Shown: positions 53,617 through 61,566 of the stretch, in pieces | Numbering within the stretch: position 1 is the stretch's first letter | Layout: every line of letters begins with the position of its first letter | Source: Pseudomonas sp. Irchel 3E20 | GTDB lineage: Bacteria > Pseudomonadota > Gammaproteobacteria > Pseudomonadales > Pseudomonadaceae | NCBI RefSeq assembly: GCF_900187645.1 | Contig: NZ_FYEE01000003.1 | Location: 432,552 to 496,551 of the forward strand | Direction: 5' to 3' | Length of the DNA: 64,000 nucleotides | The notes under the pieces: generated by a model | The model's database searches: none | Seen by the model: only the letters and a program-made list of their open reading frames with translations | Told to the model about the DNA's origin: nothing | Program-made: the position numbers and the translations under genes

Positions 53617-54381
53617 ATGTACAAACTTGAAGTCCAAGACCTGCATAAACGCTACGGCAGTCACGAAGTGCTCAAGGGCGTGTCCCTGAAAGCCGCCGCC
53701 GGCGATGTGATTAGCATCATCGGTTCCAGTGGCTCCGGCAAAAGTACCTTTTTGCGCTGTATCAACCTGTTGGAGCAGCCCCACGCGGGCAAGATCCTGC
53801 TCAATAACGAAGAGCTCAAACTGGTGGCCAACAAGGACGGTGCACTCAAGGCCGCCGACCCCAAGCAGTTGCAGCGCATGCGTTCGCGCCTGTCGATGGT
53901 GTTCCAGCACTTCAACCTGTGGTCCCACATGACCGCCATCGAAAACATCATGGAAGCGCCGGTGCATGTGTTGGGTGTGTCCAAGGCCGAGGCCCGGGAA
54001 AAAGCCGAGCACTACCTGAACAAGGTCGGCGTGGCCCACCGCAAGGACGCCTACCCGGGCCATATGTCCGGCGGCGAGCAGCAACGTGTGGCGATTGCCC
54101 GGGCGTTGGCGATGGAGCCTGAGGTGATGCTGTTCGACGAACCGACCTCGGCCCTGGACCCGGAGCTGGTGGGCGATGTGCTCAAGGTCATGCAGGCCCT
54201 GGCCCAGGAAGGCCGCACCATGGTGGTGGTGACCCACGAAATGGGCTTTGCCCGGGAAGTGTCTAACCAGTTGATCTTCCTGCACAAAGGCCTGGTGGAA
54301 GAAACCGGCGACCCGCGCGAAGTGTTGGTCAACCCGCAATCGGAGCGTCTGCAACAGTTCCTTTCGGGCAGCCTGAAGTAA
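53617..54381 (+). CDS. aotP: Arginine/ornithine ABC transporter ATPase AotP
   Basis: This 254-residue ATPase has Walker A GSSGSGKST (about residues 40-48), the ABC signature MSGGEQQRVAIARAL (about 150-164), and Walker B VMLFDEPTSALDPE (about 170-183), followed by the H-loop THEMGF. It powers AotQM. The start at ATG 53617 is chosen to give the family N-terminus MYKLEVQDLHKRYG. The gap to aotO is 27 bases. Confidence 0.95.
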   Translation: MYKLEVQDLHKRYGSHEVLKGVSLKAAAGDVISIIGSSGSGKSTFLRCINLLEQPHAGKILLNNEELKLVANKDGALKAADPKQLQRMRSRLSMVFQHFNLWSHMTAIENIMEAPVHVLGVSKAEAREKAEHYLNKVGVAHRKDAYPGHMSGGEQQRVAIARALAMEPEVMLFDEPTSALDPELVGDVLKVMQALAQEGRTMVVVTHEMGFAREVSNQLIFLHKGLVEETGDPREVLVNPQSERLQQFLSGSLK

Positions 54382-54483
54382 TAGTTCCTGTTGTGCACCC
54401 AATTAGGTCATGCTGCGCAGCGCGCGGCCACTGGCCTGGTTGGGTCGCCGTTTTAACCCTGTTTTCGTTTCGGATTGCCCGCC

Positions 54484-55464
54484 ATGACTGCCCATCGAAT
54501 TGGTTTCCTGATTTGGCCCAGCACTAAAGCCTTGACGCTGGCGCTGGCCGAGGAGGCCTTGCGCGTTGCTCAGCGGGTGCACCCGGATGTGGTCTACCAA
54601 TTGTCGTTCTTGCAGGCCGAAGCCCCCGGCGAAGGTGCCTGGCAACTGCCGGGCGAGCCCTGGGCCGGCAAGCTCGAAGGCTTGCACAAGCTGTTTCTGT
54701 TGGCCGACGAACCGCCCGCCGCCCTGGTGCCTGCGCTCAGCGGCGCGCTCAAGCAACTGGTGCGTGCCGGGTGTGTGATCGGCGGTCTCTCTGCCGGTGT
54801 CTATCCCCTGGCGCAACTGGGCCTGCTCGACGGCTACCGTGCCGCCGTGCACTGGCGCTGGCAGGACGACTTTGCCGAGCGTTATCCCAAGGTCATTGCC
54901 ACCAGCCATTTGTTCGACTGGGATCGCGATCGCCTGACCGCGTGTGGCGGCTTGTCGGTGCTCGACCTGCTGCTGGCGGTGCTGGCCCGCGACCACGGCG
55001 CGGAGTTGGCCGGGGCGGTGTCGGAAGAATTGGTGGTCGAACGTATCCGTGAAGGTGGCGAGCGCCAGCGCATCCCCTTGCAGAACCGCCTCGGCTCCAG
55101 CCATCCGAAGCTGACCCAGGCGGTTTTGCTGATGGAAGCCAACATTGAGGAGCCGCTGACCACCGACGAAATCGCCCAGCACGTGTGTGTGTCGCGGCGC
55201 CAGTTGGAGCGCATCTTCAAGCAATACCTCAACCGAGTGCCGAGCCAGTACTACCTGGAACTGCGCCTGAACAAGGCCCGGCAGATGTTGATGCAGACCA
55301 GTAAGTCGATCATCCAGATCGGCCTGTCCTGCGGCTTCTCCTCGGGGCCGCACTTCTCCAGCGCCTACCGCAACTTCTTCGGCGCTACGCCCCGGGAAGA
55401 CCGCAACCAGCGGCGTAGCAGCAGCCCTTTTGAGCTGTCTTCGGTGCCTTCGGAGCGGGGTTAA
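54484..55464 (+). CDS. argR: Arginine-responsive AraC-family regulator ArgR
   Basis: This 326-residue protein has an N-terminal class-I-glutamine-amidotransferase-like (DJ-1/PfpI-type) sensor region: RIGFLIWPSTKALTLALAEEALRVAQRV at the start and AGCVIGGLSAGVYPLAQLGLLDGYRAAVHW (about residues 95-124), typical of ArgR. The C-terminal AraC HTH pair contains LTTDEIAQHVCVSRRQLERIFKQYLN (about 222-247) and SIIQIGLSCGFSSGPHFSSAYRNFFG (about 271-296). In P. aeruginosa it activates arginine catabolism and uptake and represses biosynthesis. It follows aotP by 102 bases, a longer gap that may hold its own control. Confidence 0.94.
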   Translation: MTAHRIGFLIWPSTKALTLALAEEALRVAQRVHPDVVYQLSFLQAEAPGEGAWQLPGEPWAGKLEGLHKLFLLADEPPAALVPALSGALKQLVRAGCVIGGLSAGVYPLAQLGLLDGYRAAVHWRWQDDFAERYPKVIATSHLFDWDRDRLTACGGLSVLDLLLAVLARDHGAELAGAVSEELVVERIREGGERQRIPLQNRLGSSHPKLTQAVLLMEANIEEPLTTDEIAQHVCVSRRQLERIFKQYLNRVPSQYYLELRLNKARQMLMQTSKSIIQIGLSCGFSSGPHFSSAYRNFFGATPREDRNQRRSSSPFELSSVPSERG

Positions 55465-55471
55465 GGCTACC

Positions 55472-55530
55472 GAGCCTGGCTTGCCAGCGATGGCCGCCCC
55501 AATATCGTTATCGCGAGCAAGCTCGGTGCC
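55472..55530. repeat. REP pair (family A) after argR
   Basis: CGAGCCTGGCTTGCCAGCGA and, further on, TTATCGCGAGCAAGCTCGG are inverted copies of the family-A element. They lie between convergent argR and the giant LRR gene and may end both transcripts. Confidence 0.65.
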
Positions 55531-55555
55531 TGCTGGGTTGTAAGGCCCTCGCGCC

Positions 55556-58500
55556 TCAAGCCTCTGACGGCCTCATCGGTTGCGGCGTCAGTGGGGTGCC
55601 ATCGGCCGCCACAGTCGCTTCTTCCACATTCAGGCTGTTGCCGGTCAGCACATAGTACTGGCGCAAATACTCCAGGCTTTGCTCCGACAGCGGGTTGCCG
55701 CTCAGGTCGGAGTCATCGTCCAGCGGCGTAGGCAGTTCCAGGATGTCGGAGGGAATCTCGCGGATCAGGTTGTTGCGCAGGTTCAAGGCTCTCAACTGGC
55801 TAAGGTTGAACAGCCCCGGCGGGACTTCGGTCAGGCCCGTGTGGCCGAGGTAGAGGGTGGTGAGCTTGTGCATATGGCTCAGGTCGGGGGTGCGGCCCAG
55901 CGGGTTTTCCTCCAGGTCGAGGAACTCCAGGTTGCTCATGCCGCTTAACGCATCGGCGCTTGAGGCGCTGAGGTGGACATCGCAGTCATCCAGGCCCAGG
56001 ACGATCAGCCTCGGTGTGTTCAGCACCACTTGCGGCACATCGCGCAGGGCGTAGCCGCTGATGCTCAAGCTGTTGAGGTGCGGGAAAGACTTGAGAAACG
56101 CACTGACGTCCATCCCGGATTTGTCCCCCACCAACTCCAGCTCGGTGATGGCCTCGAAACGGGCGCCTACCTGTGGCAGGTCGCCCATGACGTGGGTGTC
56201 GATCAACAGTCGCTGGGGGTTCATGGCGTCCTGGGGCGGTTCGCGGTGCCAGCAACGCTGCAATTGTGCCTTAAAAGACAGGCGCCGGACTTGTTCCGCG
56301 GCGCGGCTCTGTTCGTCCAGTGGGGTGCCGTGCAGAGGGTGCTGCAACGGTACGTCCAGCGCCCATTGCGAAAGATCGGCGTCGAGCGTTTGTGCTTCGG
56401 TTTCCAGGCGCGTCAGGTGCAGGGAGATGTCGTCCAGGGTACCCGGCAGTTGGAATAGCACGCCGTTGATGTCATCGTCCGCGAGCGTGGGGTAGAGCAT
56501 GCGGGCGCGCGCTTGGTCCTGGGGCGGGGCGTCGGCCCCCAGGTGTACGCGGTTGGCCTGGCAGTAGCTTTTTATCTTCTCCAGGGTCGCTGCTGACAAG
56601 GGGTTGGCGCTAAGGTCCAGCCCTTGGGTGGCCGCGGCGGGCATGGCAAAGAGTTCGTCGGGCACTTGGGTGATGGCGTTGCGGTTCATCTTCAGGGTCA
56701 ACCTGGGCAGGGCGTCTTGCAGCGTGGTGCTGATCTCGTTGAGCCCGGTATTTTGCAGGGAGAGCTCGATCAGATGAGGCATGCGCGCCACATCCGGCAG
56801 CAGGCCAATGGGGTTGTCGTCCAGATGCAGGCGTTGCAGATGCGGCAACCCGGCCAGGGCTTGCACCGATTGCGCAGTCAGTTCTATGGCGCCCTTGTTC
56901 AGGCTCAGCCCCCGTAACCCTGACAGTTGGAAAACACTGGGCGGGATGCTCCCCAGCAACAGGTTTTCCGTGTTCAGGCGCTCCAGGGCGGTGAAGTTGC
57001 CGAGCAGGTTGGCGATCTGCACGGCGGCGCCATCGCCTTTGAGCGTCAACGTCGAAACGTGCCCCAAGGCGGCGTGCAGTTCGGGCAATGGGCCCGTGGC
57101 CGAGAGGTCGAGGGCCAACTCGTGGGTGGGGGGAGAGCCCAGGCTGTCGGGGTCCAGGGCGGTTTCTCGGCGCCAGCAGGCCTGGAGTTCGTTCTTGAAG
57201 GCCAACCGCGCGGTGCGTGTTGCCTCGCTGGCGTTCGGGTCGCTGATCCAGGGGCTCAAGTCGTTTTCCAGTTGTGCGTACTCCACCTCCAGGCGCGCCA
57301 GCTCGATGGTCCCCATTTCCAGGTTACCGGGCAGGCTGTAGATAAAACGGTTGATGTCCTGATGGCCGAAGGTGGGATACAGGGCCTGGACCTGGGCTCG
57401 GTCGGCGGCGGGTGCGTCGGCTTCCCAGTATTGGCCGGTTCGATGGCAGTAGGCTTTGACCTGTTCCAGCGTCGCACGCGACAGCGGGTTGTTGCCCAGG
57501 TCGAAGCGCTCGCTGGTACGCGCTGGCAGGTCGAACAGTGCGGCGGGCAACTCTTCGATCCGGTTGTTGGAGAGGATTGCTGTTTGCAGGTGCGGGCGGT
57601 TGCTCAGGCCGGGCGGGAACTGGGCAATGCTGGTGCCCTCCAGGTCGATGTATTCCAGGTCTGGCATGTTTTCCACGCTAGGGGTCAGGTGTAAGGGGTT
57701 GCTGAACAGGTCCAGGGTTTTCAGGCGCGGCATGGCCGTCAGTCGGCGCTGGCTGTCGGCGGTGAGGGTGATGTTGCACTCACTGAGCACCAGCTCGTTG
57801 AGGGTGGTCATGTCGAAGACTGCGGGCGGCAGCTCGCCCAGGGGAATGCTGCGGATGGCCAAAAAGCGCAGCCGTGGAAACCCCTGCAAGAAGGCATTGA
57901 GGTTGCCCAGAGGCAGGTTGTTGCCTTCCAGGGTCAAGTGGGAGATGTACTCGAACCTTACGCTGAGCAGCGGCAACTCACTTTCCAGCGAAGTCCCCAG
58001 GTGCAGGGTGCGGCCATTGCGCGTGGGCGGTTCGTAGTAGTCGTCGAGCGCGGTTTCATGGCGCCAGGCGCGCCGCAGCTCCTGGCCCCAGAGCCGGCGG
58101 GTCTGGCGTTCGTAGGCATGTTGCTGTTGGCGCAGTTGCAGGTTGGGGCCGAGGGAGGGGCGGCGCACGTTGTTTTCCCACACGGCAATGTCCTGATCCA
58201 GGGTCAGGTATTCGTGTTGCAGGCTGGCCAGTGCCGACTGAGCTCCGCCGGGTACGCGGCGCAAATTGACGCTTAGGTCGCGGATCTGTTCCGGGGACCA
58301 GGCCGGGAACAACTGATGCACTTGCTGCTCCAGGGACGGGCCTTGGCTTGGCCCAGGCGTAGGTGCGGCACGGTAACCTTCCATTCCGCCGGGCAGGCGC
58401 ATGAGGCGTGGGTCATAGGTCGGCTTGCGCACCGGTTCTGCGGCCAGCAGGGCGCGCAGGCGCGTACGGTCGATGGCGTGTCGGATGATGCCCTGCTTGA

Positions 58501-61468
58501 GCTGCGGGCCTTGGGCGATGTGGATTTTCAGGGCATCACGCGCGGCATCGGGCAAGGCCTGGAGAATTGCGGTGTACAGGTCGGTCTGGCCAAACAGCGG
58601 GCCCTTGGCGTCGGCTGGGATGTAGTGGCCGTCCTCGGTGGCGATCAACAGCCGCTGCACGGCCCCGTAAGGATTGCCGATGATCTCGCGGTTGCGGCCG
58701 CCGGCCGAGTATTGCTTGACTTGAATGCACACATCTGTGGGCCAGCCCGGCAGTTGCTGCAGAGAATGCAGCGCCAGCCTATCGGTGTCGGGGTTGTCCA
58801 CACTCGCCAGGTAGAGCCCCTCGTAGGCGCGGCTGATGCGTACTTCAAGGCGTGCCCAGCGGGCGAGTTCGACCAGGTGCGTGGGCACGCGCCCGGCGTC
58901 GATTTGCTTGAGGTCAGCGGCGCTGGCGTTACTCAGCAGCTCCTCGGCGGCGCTCAGGGGCAGGCCCGGTGTGGTGTCGATAAGGGTCGTCAGCCTGGGG
59001 TCCTGGGTGTATTCCTGGGTGCGGTAACGGGAATCGAACAGCGATGTCCGTTTGCCCTGGGCCAGGCTGGCGAGCCGCTTGCGTAGCTTTTGCGTGCGCG
59101 CTTGCAGCGAGGTGGCTGGGTAGCCGAATTCCTCTTCCAGCAGCACCTTGCGCTCCGGTTCGCTCAGGCTTTGCAGGACGGTGGACAAAAACTCGCCATT
59201 GTCCAACTGAGCCTCGTGGATCTGTACCACGCTGGCGTCCGGGTCGCCGGCCAGTTCCCAGGCGGTTTTCCCCTGGCCGTCGAGAAAGCGCAGGGTCTTG
59301 CTGCGCGGCAGTAGGCCATAGTGGCTGAGCAGCATGACCTGGGTCTGTTTATCGGCTAAGGCATACACCGCCGGGTCGTCGCTGTTGAGCTGGGCGATGA
59401 ATTCCTCCAGGGCCTGGTCGATCACGAAGCGCTTGTGGCTGTCTTTGAGCAGCGGCGGCATTGGCTCTTGATTGAGGTGCAGTTTGCGCAGTGCATCGGC
59501 GTCGGTGGCGCTGATGTGGCGCACTTGCGCCAGTTGGCTGTCGCTCAAGCCGTCCGCGTGGTAGCCCAGGCGCCGCATCAGGGTGCTGTCATTCCACGCC
59601 AGTGGGTTTTCCTCGGTGCCCAACCAGGCGCCTTCACCGTTGCCGCGGGCGAGGGGGCGGTAGGCTTCGGGGCGCAAGGGGTGGAGCAGGTGCGGACGGG
59701 CGCTGGCCGGGTCCGGTGCGACCACATAGTGCTTGCCGGCCAGGGGCAGCACCTGTTGCCCGCGCAAGGTGTGCAGGCCCTGGGTGTCGGGGCGCGAGTG
59801 CTTGGCCAGTTGCAGGTCATGGGCGTAAGGGCTGAGGTCCGGTTGCCACAAACGGGTCTTGCCGTCTGTCGAGGTGACCGGTTTGAGTCGGTCGAAAAAC
59901 GCCCACAGCTGGGGCGAGAGCGTCTTGCGCAACACGTCTTCGGCCAGGGGCAGGCCTGTGGCGAACAAGCCCAGCTGAACCAGTTGCTCGGCGATCGACA
60001 TCAGGTGTTCGAAGGCTTTGCTGCGTTGGCCTTCGGCCCAGTCGACAATGCCTTCGATGGTCTCGTCCAGCAGTTGGTAGGCGCTGTAGCCGAGCATCAA
60101 CAGGCCCATGGGTGGGACAAAGGGCGTCGCGATGAACGCTGCGACCTCCAACAGGCCGCTGGCGATTTTCGCCACAGCGTCCCAGCGCCGCCAGCGTGCC
60201 TGCTGGTCAGCGCGGGCGGTGGCGACGGCGATGCTCTGGGCGTCGTTTATCAGGGCATTGAACTGAGCCTCATACAGATGCTTGAACAACTCGTCGTCGA
60301 ACTTCACGGCCCTCAGTTGCAGGTTGGGGCGCTCGATAGGTTCTTCGCGCCATGTCGGCAGCGGGTCGCCCGGGGAATGGGGATGCCAGGTGATGGCGCT
60401 GAGGCGGTTGTTGAGGTCGGCAAAAAAATGTGGGCGTATCGAATGCTCCACAAAACGGCTGAAAAACTTCTGGTACTGCGGTGTGCGCAAGCGGGCGAGC
60501 AGGTCTTGCATGAAGTCGGCGCTGGACGGGTAGTGCTTGAGCGGGTGCTGAGGGTCTTCAGGGATGTAGGCGATCACCGGCGCTACGCCCTGGCTGTGCT
60601 CAAGGTCCGGGGCGAACAGCACGATGCCGGTCATCCTCGCCGACATCAGGTACAGGTCGTGGCACAACAGGGGTTCGCAGCCTGCTTCCAGAGGGGGCGT
60701 GCCGTCGAGCAAGAAGTGCAGCGATGAATAGGTGCTGGCAGGAATGTCGTTTTTCATCAGTGCCATCTGCAGGGCGACCTTCAGGGCCGCCACTTGGCTG
60801 TCGCGCACTTTGCCGCGTAGGCGCGCGTCGGCCACGGGGTTGTCCAGCCCCAGGTATTGCTTGAGGTAGCGCTGGTACTGGGCGCCGATGTCCAGCTCCC
60901 GGCACAGGCGGGCGAAGGTTGGCACACTGAGCCGCGCATTGATGGCCGAGAGGCTCTCGAACAGGCCGTTGGCGTCGGGGCGGCTGATGAACCGGGAGTT
61001 GGGGTCGTAGGCATCGGCCAGGGTCTCGGCCTGCTCGAAGTTGTGCAGCGCCGCATCGCGCAATGACAGGGTGCGCACTCGGCTGGCGTTGGCGGCGATC
61101 GAGAAGGCAGAAAGCGGCGCCGCCACGTAGAGGCGCAGGTAAATGGTCGCCACATCCTGCTCGATACCGAAGCGACTTTTCAGGGCCAGTTGCAGGCGCT
61201 CGCTGGCGAAGTCCTCGGGGCTTTGCAGGTCTTGCAGGGCCTTGTCGACCAGGTTCTGTGTGGTCCAGGCCTGGGCGATCAAGGGTTTGAGTTGCCGATG
61301 CTGCTCGCCCGAGGCACTGGCGTACCAGTCGGCAATAACCACTGGCGCGGCTTTGAGCGCGGCCTGCTTATGCGCTGAGGCCTCGCCCAGCCATTGGGGA
61401 ATGGCGTTCTGAAGAATCTCGCGGTGCAGGTCGCGAAAGCGCGCGGGGGGAAGGGGGGGAAGAGACAT
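55556..61468 (-). CDS. Giant leucine-rich-repeat protein with DUF6543-type N-terminus
   Basis: The protein has 1970 residues. Residues 1 to about 1050 are of the DUF6543/dermonecrotic-toxin-like type, with no signal peptide and a hydrophobic segment near 445-470 (VAAFIATPFVPPMGLLMLGY). The rest is three copies of a roughly 300-residue module (about 1052-1360, 1360-1656, 1656-1955). Each has a helical part (ALYPTFxxxDINxFxxxLPG … ACWRRE-type) then LRRs (LxxLxLxxNxLxxLP). A further paralogue follows upstream on the same strand. No NEL ubiquitin-ligase domain follows the LRRs; the last 40 residues are a short tail. A delivered effector or anti-competitor toxin is inferred only from the family. 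Confidence 0.8.
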   Translation of the reverse strand: MSLPPLPPARFRDLHREILQNAIPQWLGEASAHKQAALKAAPVVIADWYASASGEQHRQLKPLIAQAWTTQNLVDKALQDLQSPEDFASERLQLALKSRFGIEQDVATIYLRLYVAAPLSAFSIAANASRVRTLSLRDAALHNFEQAETLADAYDPNSRFISRPDANGLFESLSAINARLSVPTFARLCRELDIGAQYQRYLKQYLGLDNPVADARLRGKVRDSQVAALKVALQMALMKNDIPASTYSSLHFLLDGTPPLEAGCEPLLCHDLYLMSARMTGIVLFAPDLEHSQGVAPVIAYIPEDPQHPLKHYPSSADFMQDLLARLRTPQYQKFFSRFVEHSIRPHFFADLNNRLSAITWHPHSPGDPLPTWREEPIERPNLQLRAVKFDDELFKHLYEAQFNALINDAQSIAVATARADQQARWRRWDAVAKIASGLLEVAAFIATPFVPPMGLLMLGYSAYQLLDETIEGIVDWAEGQRSKAFEHLMSIAEQLVQLGLFATGLPLAEDVLRKTLSPQLWAFFDRLKPVTSTDGKTRLWQPDLSPYAHDLQLAKHSRPDTQGLHTLRGQQVLPLAGKHYVVAPDPASARPHLLHPLRPEAYRPLARGNGEGAWLGTEENPLAWNDSTLMRRLGYHADGLSDSQLAQVRHISATDADALRKLHLNQEPMPPLLKDSHKRFVIDQALEEFIAQLNSDDPAVYALADKQTQVMLLSHYGLLPRSKTLRFLDGQGKTAWELAGDPDASVVQIHEAQLDNGEFLSTVLQSLSEPERKVLLEEEFGYPATSLQARTQKLRKRLASLAQGKRTSLFDSRYRTQEYTQDPRLTTLIDTTPGLPLSAAEELLSNASAADLKQIDAGRVPTHLVELARWARLEVRISRAYEGLYLASVDNPDTDRLALHSLQQLPGWPTDVCIQVKQYSAGGRNREIIGNPYGAVQRLLIATEDGHYIPADAKGPLFGQTDLYTAILQALPDAARDALKIHIAQGPQLKQGIIRHAIDRTRLRALLAAEPVRKPTYDPRLMRLPGGMEGYRAAPTPGPSQGPSLEQQVHQLFPAWSPEQIRDLSVNLRRVPGGAQSALASLQHEYLTLDQDIAVWENNVRRPSLGPNLQLRQQQHAYERQTRRLWGQELRRAWRHETALDDYYEPPTRNGRTLHLGTSLESELPLLSVRFEYISHLTLEGNNLPLGNLNAFLQGFPRLRFLAIRSIPLGELPPAVFDMTTLNELVLSECNITLTADSQRRLTAMPRLKTLDLFSNPLHLTPSVENMPDLEYIDLEGTSIAQFPPGLSNRPHLQTAILSNNRIEELPAALFDLPARTSERFDLGNNPLSRATLEQVKAYCHRTGQYWEADAPAADRAQVQALYPTFGHQDINRFIYSLPGNLEMGTIELARLEVEYAQLENDLSPWISDPNASEATRTARLAFKNELQACWRRETALDPDSLGSPPTHELALDLSATGPLPELHAALGHVSTLTLKGDGAAVQIANLLGNFTALERLNTENLLLGSIPPSVFQLSGLRGLSLNKGAIELTAQSVQALAGLPHLQRLHLDDNPIGLLPDVARMPHLIELSLQNTGLNEISTTLQDALPRLTLKMNRNAITQVPDELFAMPAAATQGLDLSANPLSAATLEKIKSYCQANRVHLGADAPPQDQARARMLYPTLADDDINGVLFQLPGTLDDISLHLTRLETEAQTLDADLSQWALDVPLQHPLHGTPLDEQSRAAEQVRRLSFKAQLQRCWHREPPQDAMNPQRLLIDTHVMGDLPQVGARFEAITELELVGDKSGMDVSAFLKSFPHLNSLSISGYALRDVPQVVLNTPRLIVLGLDDCDVHLSASSADALSGMSNLEFLDLEENPLGRTPDLSHMHKLTTLYLGHTGLTEVPPGLFNLSQLRALNLRNNLIREIPSDILELPTPLDDDSDLSGNPLSEQSLEYLRQYYVLTGNSLNVEEATVAADGTPLTPQPMRPSEA

Positions 61469-61498
61469 GAGGTCGTCCTTGTCAGGTAATGAATATGG

Positions 61499-61560
61499 GG
61501 AGTGGCAAGCGGCAGGCTCATCCGTGATGTCTTGCCGCTTGAAGCTCGCCGCTTGCCGCT
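61499..61560. repeat. Small repeat between the two LRR genes
   Basis: GGCAAGCGGCAGGC, then CTTGCCGCTTGAAGC and CGCCGCTTGCCGCT: several copies of CTTGCCGCTT in both directions. Pseudomonas genomes carry similar scattered units. Confidence 0.55.
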
Positions 61561-61566
61561 AAAAAC

